Origin: Marinagarivorans algicola
GTDB lineage: Bacteria; Pseudomonadota; Gammaproteobacteria; Pseudomonadales; Cellvibrionaceae
NCBI RefSeq assembly: GCF_001292705.1
Contig: NZ_LGAK01000010.1
Span: 99,367 to 163,366 of the forward strand
Direction of reading: 5' to 3'
DNA: 64,000 nucleotides
Part shown: one piece after another, positions 49,011-58,228 of the stretch
How the letters are laid out: each line of letters starts with the position of its first letter
Numbering within the stretch: the stretch's first letter is position 1
The notes under the pieces: generated by a model
Told to the model about the DNA's origin: nothing
The model's input: only the letters and a program-made list of their open reading frames with translations
The model's database searches: none
Made by a program: the position numbers and the translations under genes

Positions 49011-49203
49011 GTTTTCTACAAAACCTCTTAAACTAAATTTCTCTCAGTCAAAGGCTACTTACGTAATAAACGATAATATAGATTGTTACATTGACTTAAT
49101 TTAATGCGTAACGCTGATGAGCGAGACGATCAAAAGCGCTATAAAAACCCAGTTTTTCCTGACCCAAAATGCATTTAAAGATATAATAATCACTCTTTTA
49201 ATC

Positions 49204-49541
49204 ATGAAAATATATATCAGGGTCATCAAATACTTTACAGAACCCTTATTGCCTCAGCTTCTCTATTTCTTGGCGCTTGCGGCAGCAGTGGAGGCGGGAC
49301 TGCTGAGAACGCAACACCTGGCGATACAGTCGAAGAAATAAGCTCCTGCACAGTTATTATGAGCGGCATTACACTAAAAAATGGTGAAAGCTGTGTTCTT
49401 TTACAAGAAGATGCAGACTTATTTGGCATCACTCCAGGCGAAGCTACCTGCTCTGCAGGTAAAATAAAGTTAAACAGCTTAGTCAGCAACGAATCTTTGA
49501 GTTTAAATGGCTTGAAAATCAGCTGTATTAAAGACCAATAA
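49204..49541 (+). pseudogene. Small lipoprotein gene with a -1 frameshift (or sequencing error) in the signal peptide
   Basis: The frame ending at 49541 reads back through a lipobox (LFLGAC, Cys codon 49278-49280) and a Gly/Ser linker to a stop, without any ATG. The upstream ATG 49204 is in another frame. One extra A in the AAA at 49228-49230 would join them into MKIYIRVIKILYRTL followed by the lipobox, a textbook lipoprotein leader. The mature part has four further cysteines in ~85 residues (SSCTVIMS, GESCVLLQ, GEATCSAG, ISCIKDQ). So it is either a frameshifted gene, a base-call error, or a protein with an unusual start. Confidence 0.6.
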
Positions 49542-49713
49542 GCGTCTTTGCGATGCTTTGTTACAGATTTCTATCTCCAGTAAAACATTAAAAATAAAGC
49601 ACCGCAGAGCATCAACAGTTATTGTATTTCATCGTGCAACCAATAGATCAATTTGCACTCTTAAGCCAAGCTATTTACACTAAATACTATTGAATACCCT
49701 ATAGATTACGACT

Positions 49714-50121
49714 ATGCCCAAACACTCTAGCCAATTGTTGACGCTATTTGCCCTGCTGATTTTTGCAGTGCAAAGTTTTGCCAATGGCAGTGTATTGTGC
49801 AAAATGGCAACACATAGTGGACCACACAGCACCAAGCAAGCACCGCTAGCGGCCAGTCAAAGCCTTCTTCCTTGTCACACCATGGGCAGCACGCTAAGCG
49901 ACCAAGCTCAACACTCAGCCCCAACTCAGAGCGCTGCCCTACAAGATTGCTTTTATTGTGCTAACAAACTGTGTAATACCAGTATTGGCTCGGCTTTTGT
50001 GGCGTCTAATGCGCTAACACCTTTCTTCTCCAAGCCTACGACCACCAAACCCAATCACTACAGCGAATCGTTCAGCTCTACCAATATAAGCGCTCCCTAT
50101 CGCCCTCCCATTTTGGCTTAA
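49714..50121 (+). CDS. Secreted Cys/His-rich small protein, possibly metal-related
   Basis: 135 aa. The signal peptide (~1-23, ending SFA-N) is followed by LCKMATHSGPH, LLPCHTMGS and DCFYCANKLCN, i.e. repeated Cys, His and Met that could bind copper. It lies upstream of the CusBA-type genes, with repeat copy D between. The arrangement resembles small secreted proteins found before heavy-metal RND genes, but I cannot name its family. Confidence 0.6.
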   Translation: MPKHSSQLLTLFALLIFAVQSFANGSVLCKMATHSGPHSTKQAPLAASQSLLPCHTMGSTLSDQAQHSAPTQSAALQDCFYCANKLCNTSIGSAFVASNALTPFFSKPTTTKPNHYSESFSSTNISAPYRPPILA

Positions 50122-50245
50122 TACGGCACAGCTGCGCCTGACCCTAAGGCACTGACCGTACGCAAACCCAACAATACATACCCTAACTCTTTAAGCCAAA
50201 CACGCTACCGCGAAATAGTTACCCGCTTTTGAGTCTTAAATTATT

Positions 50246-50407
50246 GTAACTATTCAGCCAAGCTGAAAAAAATCATCTGATAGGGCACTGATGGATTATT
50301 TTCTGGGCATTTAAGTGCCGGGAGCGCTTGTATAGCGCCCATGGATGGCTTGAGCGGCCCAGACAATGATTCATCAGTGCCCAATTTCGGCATCTCTGAA
50401 TAGTTAC
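50246..50407 (-). repeat. Short inverted-repeat element, copy D (162 bp, the longest)
   Basis: Perfect 12-bp ends GTAACTATTCAG and CTGAATAGTTAC, plus subterminal inverted repeats GGGCACTGATG (50283-50293) and CATCAGTGCCC (50372-50382). Flanks AAATTATT and ACATTATT match at 7 of 8 bases, a likely target duplication. It is oriented opposite to copies A-C. It fills much of the 407-bp gap before the CusB-like gene; no ORF is seen there. Confidence 0.92.
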
Positions 50408-50528
50408 ACATTATTTTTAGAGCTTTGAGGGTGACTAAAGTTATAACTATGACAATAGTTATTGCTATAACTACCGCGCACCGTCAAGGCTAACGCAAGC
50501 TATCAAAGCGCAATATTGTGAGCACATT

Positions 50529-52601
50529 ATGAATAAATTACTTATCGTCACCACTTGCACAGCAGTAGTCGGGGCATTTTTACTAGGCCGTAATAGCTTA
50601 GCGCCCGCAGCCCCACCCAGCCCAATAACAGTACCCGCATCCGTTGGCGTGCCTTTAGTTGCCCCCAAACCAAAGGTATGGTCTTGCGCAATGCACCCTC
50701 ACATTCAGCAAGCCGAAGCCGGCCAGTGCCCTATTTGCGGAATGGACCTTATCCAAAGCGCACATCCATCCCCCTCATCCAACCCTCAGCACACACAATC
50801 GGAAGCACACAATAACCCAACGTCTCTTCAGCTCGACCCAGAAGCTATGGCCCTCGCCGAGATACAAACCACACAAGTTACGCGTCAATACCCTGAAGCC
50901 GAAGTCAGGCTGGTGGGTAAATTGGGTTACGACGAAACACGCATCAAATCACTCACCGCGCGCTTCCCTATGCGTATTGATGAATTATTTGTAAGCTTTG
51001 TTGGTGTGCCCGTTACAAGTGGGCAACACTTAGCGCATATCTACAGCCCGCAGCTGCGCATCGCACAAAATGATTTACTGGGTGCCTACCGCTTAGATAA
51101 AAACAGTACGCTAACACAATCCGCCAAAGAAAAGCTCCGCCTATGGGGCCTATTACCCAGCCAAATTAATGCGATTATTCAACGCAATACCGCACAAGAT
51201 GAGTTTGAATTAAAAGCCCCGATCAGTGGTGTTGTAGTACAAAAAAATATTAACAACGGGGACTATTTAAAAACAGGGCAATCATTGTTTACTATTGTCG
51301 ACCTGCACAACCTATGGCTAAGCCTTGAGGCTTTTGAATCTGACCTAGCATGGCTGCGCCTAGGGCAACCGGTTAGATTTAGCGTAGACGCCTACCCCGG
51401 TGAAACATTCAACGGCAACATTACATTTATTCACCCAGAAGTAGACGCCAGTACGCGTACCGTAAGTATTCGCGTCAATGTTCCCAACCCACATAAAAAA
51501 CTGAAACCCGGCATGTTTGCCAATGCCGTTGTGCGCCCAAAAATTGCTTTAGCCGGTAAAGTGTATGCGCCTGAGCTAATTGGCAAATGGATTAGCCCTA
51601 TGCACCCCGAGATTATTAAAGACAAGCCCGGCCAGTGCGATATTTGCGGGATGGATCTAGTACCCGCAGAAGCACTGGGTTACTACTCAGCAAATATCGT
51701 CGACCCTACACACCCTAACAACACCCATCAAAGCGCCCCTCTTGTTATTCCTGCTAGTGCTATTTTACACACTGGTAAACGCGCGATAGTGTACGTTCAA
51801 ACAAAAAATAGCCCACCCACCTTTGAAGGCCGCCAAATTATTTTAGGACCGCGTGCGGGTGATGTTTATATTGTCAATCACGGCTTAAATGCTGGCGAGC
51901 ATATCGTAAGTCATGGTGCGTTTAAAATTGATAGCGCACTGCAAATTCAAGCTAAACCCAGCATGATGAACCCTGTCGCGCGCACGCAATCTCAAGTGCA
52001 AACGCACGTTAACAATGACACTCACACGCATACCATAAACACCCAGCCAAGCCCTTCAGTACTTGATCACTCTTCACACAATCATTCCTCGAATGATCAT
52101 TCCATAAACCATTATGACGCGAACAACAACTCTTCAGACAGTCATAAACAGGGCCCCAATCATCAAAGCGAGGTCTCTTTAACCCAACTGGAGTATTTAC
52201 TTCCTTTATATTTTGAGCTGCAAATGGCATTGGCCAATGACGAGCTAGCGCTTGCCAAAAAATATTTAAATAGCGCCCTTGCGATACCACAATTACCACA
52301 GCGTTTAAGTACAATAATCAATGCCATGCTCGCCAGCCCAACACTTAATGATTTAAGGCTGCCGCATTTTGAAACGCTTAGTAATTACATGATGCAAGCG
52401 GTCAATTTATATCGCGCACAACTGCAGCTATCGGTTTACCAAATGTATTGTCCCATGGCCTACCCCAATCGCGGTGCCAACTGGCTACAGCAAACCCCAG
52501 ATATACAAAACCCTTATTTTGGCCATGCCATGCTCAAGTGCGGCCAAAATAAAGCGCTACTGACAACCTCACAAAACCCACAAGGTGAGGTCGTTCTATG
52601 A
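50529..52601 (+). CDS. CusB-like RND periplasmic adaptor with two heavy-metal-binding domains
   Basis: 690 aa, much longer than typical CusB (~400). An N-terminal membrane/signal segment (~4-22) is followed by a heavy-metal-binding domain CAMHPHIQ...CPICGMDL at ~52-75. The adaptor core includes the barrel-sandwich FELKAPISGVVVQKNINNGD. A second copy, SPMHPEII...CDICGMDL, interrupts the chain near 355-380. A His/Asn/Ser-rich linker (~490-535) and a C-terminal ~150-residue domain resembling DUF3347 follow (YQMYCPMAYPNRGANWLQ). It probably delivers Cu/Ag to the pump. Confidence 0.88.
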   Translation: MNKLLIVTTCTAVVGAFLLGRNSLAPAAPPSPITVPASVGVPLVAPKPKVWSCAMHPHIQQAEAGQCPICGMDLIQSAHPSPSSNPQHTQSEAHNNPTSLQLDPEAMALAEIQTTQVTRQYPEAEVRLVGKLGYDETRIKSLTARFPMRIDELFVSFVGVPVTSGQHLAHIYSPQLRIAQNDLLGAYRLDKNSTLTQSAKEKLRLWGLLPSQINAIIQRNTAQDEFELKAPISGVVVQKNINNGDYLKTGQSLFTIVDLHNLWLSLEAFESDLAWLRLGQPVRFSVDAYPGETFNGNITFIHPEVDASTRTVSIRVNVPNPHKKLKPGMFANAVVRPKIALAGKVYAPELIGKWISPMHPEIIKDKPGQCDICGMDLVPAEALGYYSANIVDPTHPNNTHQSAPLVIPASAILHTGKRAIVYVQTKNSPPTFEGRQIILGPRAGDVYIVNHGLNAGEHIVSHGAFKIDSALQIQAKPSMMNPVARTQSQVQTHVNNDTHTHTINTQPSPSVLDHSSHNHSSNDHSINHYDANNNSSDSHKQGPNHQSEVSLTQLEYLLPLYFELQMALANDELALAKKYLNSALAIPQLPQRLSTIINAMLASPTLNDLRLPHFETLSNYMMQAVNLYRAQLQLSVYQMYCPMAYPNRGANWLQQTPDIQNPYFGHAMLKCGQNKALLTTSQNPQGEVVL

Positions 52602-55600
52602 AGACCCTTAACCCTTTACAAGTTTTAATTCGCTTTAGCCTCAATAATAAATTGTTAGTATGGCTGCTTACTGTAGCGCTTATCACCTGGGGGCTTATTG
52701 TGGCTCCCTTTGAGCGACCTAATCATTATTTATTTAATGACTTTTTACCCCACAACCCAGTGCCGGTCGATGCAATACCCAACTTGGGCGACAACCAACA
52801 AATTGTATTTACACAATGGCCTGGGCATTCACCACAAGACATTGAAGATCAAATTACCTACCCATTAACTACTGCCTTACTTGGGCTGCCCAACGTCAAA
52901 ACCGTGCGTAGCTATTCCATGCTCGGCACATCCTCTATTTATATTATTTTTAATGAAGACAGCGAATTTTACTGGACACGCAGCCGCATTATAGAAAAAC
53001 TCGCAAGCCTAACAGTCGGCACACTCCCTCAAGGTGTTCAGCCACAACTAGGGCCTGATGCCACAGGCCTTGGGCAAATATTTTGGTATACACTCGAAGG
53101 CCGCGACCAACACAACAACCCAACCGGTGGCTGGGATTTACACACGCTACGCAGCACACAAGACTGGCAAGTGAGTAATGCCCTGCAAAGTGTAGAAGGC
53201 GTTGCCGAGGTGGCCTCTACTGGTGGTTTTGTTAAAGAGTATCAAATTGATGTAAACCCCGATGCATTGCGCGCATTTAATATTACATTAAGTGATGTAT
53301 TTAACGCGGTACGCGCCAGCAATTTAGATGTGGGCGCACGCACAATAGAAATCAATAAAGTCGAATATGTTATTCGCGGACTGGGATTTATTAAAAGTCT
53401 AGATAATTTAAAGCACACCGTCATCACCCAACGCAACAATGTGCCCATCACCTTAGAGCAAATAGCCACAATAGGCTTTGGCCCCGCACTGCGTCGTGGC
53501 GTACTCAATAAAGCCGGTAGCGAGGCGGTCGGCGGTGTTATTGTAGCGCGCTATGGGCAAAACCCCGAGCAGGTTATAAAGCGTATTAATCAAAAAATAC
53601 TCAACATTAGCCAAGGGCTACCCAGTAAAACGCTGCAAGACGGCACCATTAGCCAAGTGCGTATCATCCCCTTTTACGACCGCAGCCAACTCATTAAGCA
53701 AACAATCAATACGCTTAACAAAGCCATTTATCAACAGCTTTTAATTACGCTAATTGTTGTTATTTTACTGATGCTACATTTACGCAGTGCCTTGCTGATT
53801 GCTGGCGTAATGCCATTGGCAGTCTTAAGTGCCTTTATCGGAATGAAATTATTTAATGTAGATGCCAACGTAGTAGCGCTTGCCGGTATTGCCATTGCTA
53901 TTGGCACAATTGTCGATATGGCTATTATACTCATTGATAATATCAATAAACATTTAAAACAAGCTCTGCCAAATGCAAATCCGCTCACAACAGTTTATAC
54001 CGCAAGTAGTGAAGTTGCTGGCGCCATCACGACTGCCGTCATTACAACAATTATTAGCTTTTTACCTATTTTTACCATGGAGGGTGCAGAAGGCAAGCTT
54101 TTTACCCCACTGGCTTACACAAAAACCTTTACGCTCGTCGGTGCGATAATCATTACGCTTATTATTTTGCCAACATTGGCGCATAGTCTATTGCGCCCAC
54201 CCAAATACTCTGTACAGCTAAAAAATAGCCTTTGGCTCGCAATTACTGCGGCAGGTATTTATCTGCCTTTTGGCTTAAACAGCGCAGCACCTGTTATATT
54301 AATGGCTAGTATTATTATCGTAATAACAGGGTTATTTAATACTGCTAAAACTTGCCTGCCGATAAAATATTCTTTATTACATAATAACAATATCAGTAAA
54401 ACCATTAGCCTTTTAATAACGGGCTTTATCACACTGTTAGTGGCCCTACTGCTTGCACAAAGCTGGCAACCACTGGGAGTTGAATATGATATTGGCAATG
54501 CTTTTTTTGTTATTATTACTATTGGGGGAATACTCGGATTTTTTAGATTATTTATTGCCTTTTATCCGCGTATCCTCGCACAACTACTGCGGTACAAAAA
54601 AGTATTTATCGCTGGCGCTATGAGCGTTGCGGTACTGGGCTTTAGTGCCGGCTTTGGGCTTAATAATGTTTTATTTTTTATGCCTCAAGCGCTAAGCAAT
54701 ACGCAAGTTTGGCAAAATATAAGTACCGCCTTACCCGGTTTAGGTAAAGAGTTTATGCCTACGCTTGATGAAGGCTCATTTTTATTTATGCCCAGCGCAA
54801 TGCCACACGCCAGTATTGGCGAGGTTGCTGATATTTTAAAAAAACAAAATATTGCTATTAGCGCTATTCCCGAAGTTGAACAAGTGGTGGGTAAATTGGG
54901 CCGCGCGCAAAGCCCCTTAGACCCAGCGCCCATCTCTATGATAGAAACCATGGTGAGCTATAAACCCGAATACAAAAGCGCCCCAAATGGCGATATCATG
55001 CGCTTCAAATACGATAAAAAAAATAAAGTTTTTTTACGTGATAACCTAGGCAATCTTATCCCAGAGCGCTCGGGTAAGCCTTTTAGGCAGTGGCGAGAGC
55101 ACATCAAAACAACTGACGATATTTGGCAGGCCATTGCTAAAGCCGGGCAGATGACTGGTGTGACTTCAGCGCCTAAATTGCAACCCATCGCTACACGCTT
55201 AATTATGCTACAAAGTGGCATTCGGGCACCCATGGGTATCAAAATTTTTGGCCCCACGCTCGAAGCTATCGAGTCAGCAGCCTTACAAATAGAAGCCCTA
55301 CTTAAAGAAGTCCCTAGTGTTAATGCCGCCGCGGTACTTGCCGACCGCACGGTAGGCAAGCCTTATCTCGAAATTGCAATCAACCGCAACGCGATTGCCC
55401 GATACGGCATTAAAGTACAAACGGTGCAAGAGGTTATTGAGGTCGCTATCGGCGGTAAAACCGTGAGCCAAGCTATTGAGGGGCGCGAGCGATACGCTAT
55501 TCGCGTACGTTATCAACGCGAACTGCGCGACTCGATAAATAGCATTGAGAACATTTTAGTGACAGCCCCTAATGGGGTACACGTCCCCCTCAAAGCATTA

Positions 55601-56437
55601 GCTCATATTAAGTACCAGCGTGGCCCACAAGTCATTAAAGGCGAAAATACTTTTTTATTAAGCTATGTACTATTTGATAAAGCCAAAGGAGCTGCCGAAA
55701 TCACAGCCGTTAATGACGCGCAAAAAACATTAAATAAGAGCATCGCCAACGGCCAACTCACTTTACCCAGTGGGGTTAGCTTTCAATTTACCGGCAATTA
55801 CCAACATCAAATACGCGCAGAAAAAAAACTACAATTTATTATACCCCTCGCACTGCTGTTAATTATTGTTGTGCTATATCTACAATTTAAAAGCCTCACG
55901 CATATTGCTATTATTTTTAGCGCTATTGCTTTTGCTTGGAGTGGTGGCTTTTTATTGCTTTGGCTCTACAACCAAGCATGGTTTTTAGATATTACATTTT
56001 TAGGGCATAATCTAAGACAGCTATTTAACATACAGACCATACATTTAAGCGTCGCAGTCTGGGTGGGGTTTTTAGCATTATTTGGTATAGCAACCGATGA
56101 CGGTGTCCTAATTACCACCTATTTAAAACAGCAGTTCACTTCACACGTAAAGCGTGATGGCCCGGCGCCATTTGAAACAATACACGCCATTCACACAGCG
56201 GTTGTTATGGCCGGTACACGCCGTATTCGGCCGGCCGTAATGACGACAGTAACAACGCTTATCGCCCTACTACCGGTAATGAGCAGCGCTGGCCGCGGGG
56301 CAGAAATCATGACGCCCATGGCCATACCTATATTTGGGGGCATGCTACTAGCCATGGTCAGTGTATTTTTAGTACCTGTTTTGTTTTGCGCCATCGAAGA
56401 GCTTAAATTGAAAAACCTCAATAAACATTCAAACTAA
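52598..56437 (+). CDS. CusA/CzcA-family heavy-metal RND efflux pump, enlarged
   Basis: 1279 aa against ~1040 for CusA. Signatures: PVDAIPNLGDNQQIVFTQWP, ITYPLTTALLGLPNVKTVRS, LGPDATGLGQIFWYTLEG and TM4 IAIGTIVDMAIILIDN. The C-half has PTLDEGSFLFMPSAMPHASI and AIPIFGGMLLAMVSVFLVP. The extra ~150 residues (about 540-690) are hydrophobic and add several membrane segments to the middle. It overlaps the adaptor by 4 bp (ATGA). No CusC/TolC-type outer-membrane channel gene is in the cluster. Substrate probably Cu(I)/Ag(I). Confidence 0.9.
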   Translation: MKTLNPLQVLIRFSLNNKLLVWLLTVALITWGLIVAPFERPNHYLFNDFLPHNPVPVDAIPNLGDNQQIVFTQWPGHSPQDIEDQITYPLTTALLGLPNVKTVRSYSMLGTSSIYIIFNEDSEFYWTRSRIIEKLASLTVGTLPQGVQPQLGPDATGLGQIFWYTLEGRDQHNNPTGGWDLHTLRSTQDWQVSNALQSVEGVAEVASTGGFVKEYQIDVNPDALRAFNITLSDVFNAVRASNLDVGARTIEINKVEYVIRGLGFIKSLDNLKHTVITQRNNVPITLEQIATIGFGPALRRGVLNKAGSEAVGGVIVARYGQNPEQVIKRINQKILNISQGLPSKTLQDGTISQVRIIPFYDRSQLIKQTINTLNKAIYQQLLITLIVVILLMLHLRSALLIAGVMPLAVLSAFIGMKLFNVDANVVALAGIAIAIGTIVDMAIILIDNINKHLKQALPNANPLTTVYTASSEVAGAITTAVITTIISFLPIFTMEGAEGKLFTPLAYTKTFTLVGAIIITLIILPTLAHSLLRPPKYSVQLKNSLWLAITAAGIYLPFGLNSAAPVILMASIIIVITGLFNTAKTCLPIKYSLLHNNNISKTISLLITGFITLLVALLLAQSWQPLGVEYDIGNAFFVIITIGGILGFFRLFIAFYPRILAQLLRYKKVFIAGAMSVAVLGFSAGFGLNNVLFFMPQALSNTQVWQNISTALPGLGKEFMPTLDEGSFLFMPSAMPHASIGEVADILKKQNIAISAIPEVEQVVGKLGRAQSPLDPAPISMIETMVSYKPEYKSAPNGDIMRFKYDKKNKVFLRDNLGNLIPERSGKPFRQWREHIKTTDDIWQAIAKAGQMTGVTSAPKLQPIATRLIMLQSGIRAPMGIKIFGPTLEAIESAALQIEALLKEVPSVNAAAVLADRTVGKPYLEIAINRNAIARYGIKVQTVQEVIEVAIGGKTVSQAIEGRERYAIRVRYQRELRDSINSIENILVTAPNGVHVPLKALAHIKYQRGPQVIKGENTFLLSYVLFDKAKGAAEITAVNDAQKTLNKSIANGQLTLPSGVSFQFTGNYQHQIRAEKKLQFIIPLALLLIIVVLYLQFKSLTHIAIIFSAIAFAWSGGFLLLWLYNQAWFLDITFLGHNLRQLFNIQTIHLSVAVWVGFLALFGIATDDGVLITTYLKQQFTSHVKRDGPAPFETIHAIHTAVVMAGTRRIRPAVMTTVTTLIALLPVMSSAGRGAEIMTPMAIPIFGGMLLAMVSVFLVPVLFCAIEELKLKNLNKHSN

Positions 56438-56444
56438 GTCCTAA

Positions 56445-56470
56445 TGTACAGGCTTACTTGAGCCTGTACA
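56445..56470 (+). terminator. Strong hairpin after the CusA-like gene
   Basis: Perfect 10-bp arms TGTACAGGCT and AGCCTGTACA with a 6-nt loop, 8 bp after the stop. There is no T-run after it, so intrinsic termination is uncertain; it could stabilise the mRNA end. Confidence 0.5.
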
Positions 56471-56582
56471 TGACCAACAAACATCTAACAAACACCTAAC
56501 AAACACGCACGCTATACGCTATTTGTGACTGTCTATAGCCGCAATAACGGCCAGCAGCTCAATGCCTTAGTAAAAACAACCG

Positions 56583-56801
56583 TTAACGCCAACCCATTTG
56601 CCAATTATCGCTATTTTTCAGTATCTGCCAATCAATAGACTCAATACGCTTTGTAAAAACCGCTTCAAATAGACAGCTCTCTACACGCCCATCCTCTTCA
56701 TGGTAGGTCACCTTGGTCACCACAAAGTGCTTTTCTTGATTTTTAGGTTGCCGTGCTGTCCAGTGGCTGTTAACTAGTTTTTTGGGGTTGATTCTATTCA
56801 C
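56583..56801 (-). CDS. TIGR02450-family Trp-rich protein
   Basis: 72 aa. NPKKLVNSHWTARQPKNQEK, an internal FEAVFTKR, and IDWQILKNSDNWQMGW match the Trp-rich TIGR02450 family (as recalled). Function unknown. It is sometimes found in photolyase/light neighbourhoods; here it is 8 kb from the photolyase cluster. Confidence 0.8.
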   Translation of the reverse strand: MNRINPKKLVNSHWTARQPKNQEKHFVVTKVTYHEEDGRVESCLFEAVFTKRIESIDWQILKNSDNWQMGWR

Positions 56802-57052
56802 CCGTGCAATCTCCGCTTGATGTTAGTCGCTATAATCGATATCACTCATACTCACGAGTCACCTTGTGATGTATTTAACGATGTTATACGACGCTCCAGC
56901 CTGCACCGCTTTAACTCATTATTAATAACCAAAAATAATACGTATTAAGCTATCTATTACATTTTTTAAACAACATGCAATACATCAATTTTTTCCTGTC
57001 CTTTGGCAATGTTTGTCTATGCTTTAATAGTAAATATAACGAGGACAGCAAT

Positions 57053-57589
57053 ATGACCGCTACCGAAGAAAAAGCCATTATACGCCGTGTTAAAGCCAAA
57101 CTTAAAAAAGGCAGCTACCTTTATGAGGCACTTGCTGATGAAGGCATTAGCTCCAACCGCTGGTATCGCATCTGCGCCAACCAAAATACTAAAGTGGCAG
57201 GGCCACGCGGGAAAATACCCACCACCTATACCCCTGAGCGCGTTAAGCAGGTTAAAAAGCGCATAAACAGCGGTGAGCTATTAAAAGATGTCGCAAAAGA
57301 TATGGGGATGGACCCGCGCAATTTAGCGCGCTACTGCCGTAATAATGGCATCACCCTATTTACTAAAAAAGCCTTAGCCCAAAACTACAAACAGCGTGGT
57401 GAATCGATGCGTGGGCAAAAGCGCAAGCCCTACAGCGCACGCAACGGCCAACCTCTTAAGCGGGCAAAAGTGATTAAGCTACTAGATAAAGGGAAAAGTA
57501 TTGACTACATAGAAGAGCACTGCGATGCCAGTCGGCACTATATCTATGCACTAAGAAAAGAGTTTACTTCTGGGCATGTATCTGTTTGA
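57053..57589 (+). CDS. Protein with three HTH-like repeats, probable DNA-binding, unknown
   Basis: 178 aa from ATG 57053 with GAGGA about 9 nt upstream (an ATG at 56975 is rejected). It contains three similar basic helix-turn-helix units: VKAKLKKGSYLYEALADEGI, KKRINSGELLKDVAKDMGM and KLLDKGKSIDYIEEHCDASR, followed by (R/N)xxYxxxx patterns. It resembles the DNA-binding part of resolvases or transposases without any catalytic domain. No family is recognised. Possibly a nucleoid or regulatory protein. Confidence 0.7.
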   Translation: MTATEEKAIIRRVKAKLKKGSYLYEALADEGISSNRWYRICANQNTKVAGPRGKIPTTYTPERVKQVKKRINSGELLKDVAKDMGMDPRNLARYCRNNGITLFTKKALAQNYKQRGESMRGQKRKPYSARNGQPLKRAKVIKLLDKGKSIDYIEEHCDASRHYIYALRKEFTSGHVSV

Positions 57590-57724
57590 TAGCCGGAGCC
57601 ACGATAAAACCAAAGCAGATAAAACCAAGCATGCACAGAGTCTATAAGCCAAAGTTAAGATAGCTATTAAAATAACTATCCAAGATCTGCTCAAGTTAAG
57701 ATTTATGCACGCTCAAAACCTATT

Positions 57725-57769
57725 GTTGAACAGTAAAATGTTGAATAATAAAATGTTGAACAGTAAAAA
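57725..57769. repeat. Three tandem 15-bp repeats
   Basis: Units GTTGAACAGTAAAAT, GTTGAATAATAAAAT, GTTGAACAGTAAAAA. In one plus-strand frame they lie inside a 26-codon ORF from ATG 57705 ([13 protein letters not shown]...). This is too short and weakly initiated to call a gene. Confidence 0.8.
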
Positions 57770-57799
57770 AGCGGCTCACACTTGAAAATAATAACACGC

Positions 57800-57834
57800 A
57801 AAAAAAAGCCAATAGCAATGCTATTGGCTTTTTT
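57800..57834 (-). terminator. Rho-independent terminator of the downstream tRNA pair
   Basis: Arms GCCAATAGC and GCTATTGGC with an AAT loop and A/T runs on each side, 3 bp from the tRNA-Gly 3' end. Confidence 0.88.
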
Positions 57835-57837
57835 ATT

Positions 57838-57912
57838 TGGAGCGGGAAACGAGGCTCGAACTCGCGACCCCAACCTTGGCAAGGTTGTGCTCTACCACTG
57901 AGCTATTCCCGC
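57838..57912 (-). tRNA. tRNA-Gly (GCC), downstream copy
   Basis: 75 nt including encoded CCA. Acceptor GCGGGAA/TTCCCGC; anticodon loop TTGCCAA gives GCC; T-loop TTCGAAC. The second copy at 58148 is identical. It is transcribed after tRNA-Glu. Confidence 0.97.
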
Positions 57913-57918
57913 ATAATT

Positions 57919-57994
57919 TGGCGTCCCCAAGGGGATTCGAACCCCTGTTACCGCCGTGAAAGGGCGGTGTCCTAGGCCTCTAGACGATGGGGAC
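57919..57994 (-). tRNA. tRNA-Glu (TTC), downstream copy
   Basis: 76 nt including CCA. Acceptor GTCCCCA/TGGGGAC; anticodon TTC in CTTTCAC; T-loop TTCGAAT. Six bp from tRNA-Gly, so a Glu-Gly operon. Confidence 0.97.
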
Positions 57995-58064
57995 TTAGGA
58001 CGCAAAATTATTGCTAGCCTTTCGGCTTGGTACTGATTTTTACTTTTCTTAATTAATGCTTCTG

Positions 58065-58093
58065 CATTAAGTTGTAACAACTAAATCGGTCAA
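58065..58093 (-). promoter_or_regulatory. Candidate promoter of the downstream tRNA pair
   Basis: Minus-strand TTGACC (58088-58093), 17-bp spacer, TTAATG (58065-58070), about 70 bp before tRNA-Glu. The -10 is weak. Confidence 0.35.
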
Positions 58094-58109
58094 TCAATTC
58101 AGTTTAATT

Positions 58110-58143
58110 AAAAAAACCAGCAGAACTAACTACTGGCTTTTTT
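58110..58143 (-). terminator. Terminator of the upstream tRNA pair
   Basis: Arms CCAGTAG and CTGCTGG (minus strand, one G-U pair) flanked by A and T runs, just after the second tRNA-Gly. This implies that each Glu-Gly pair is a separate unit. Confidence 0.75.
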
Positions 58144-58147
58144 AAAT

Positions 58148-58222
58148 TGGAGCGGGAAACGAGGCTCGAACTCGCGACCCCAACCTTGGCAAGGTTGTGC
58201 TCTACCACTGAGCTATTCCCGC
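58148..58222 (-). tRNA. tRNA-Gly (GCC), upstream copy
   Basis: 75 nt, same sequence as the tRNA at 57838; anticodon GCC, CCA encoded. The copy spacing is exactly 310 bp. Confidence 0.97.
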
Positions 58223-58228
58223 GTAATG

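Noticed and set aside
49117..49341. 74-codon plus-strand frame ending IQSKK
   Set aside because: It is the out-of-frame reading of the frameshifted lipoprotein gene.
56445..56470. Hairpin as a transposon end
   Set aside because: No partner copy or direct repeats; better explained as a transcript-end structure.
57705..57785. Short ORF with LNSKML-type repeats
   Set aside because: 26 codons created by tandem 15-bp repeats, weak initiation signal.
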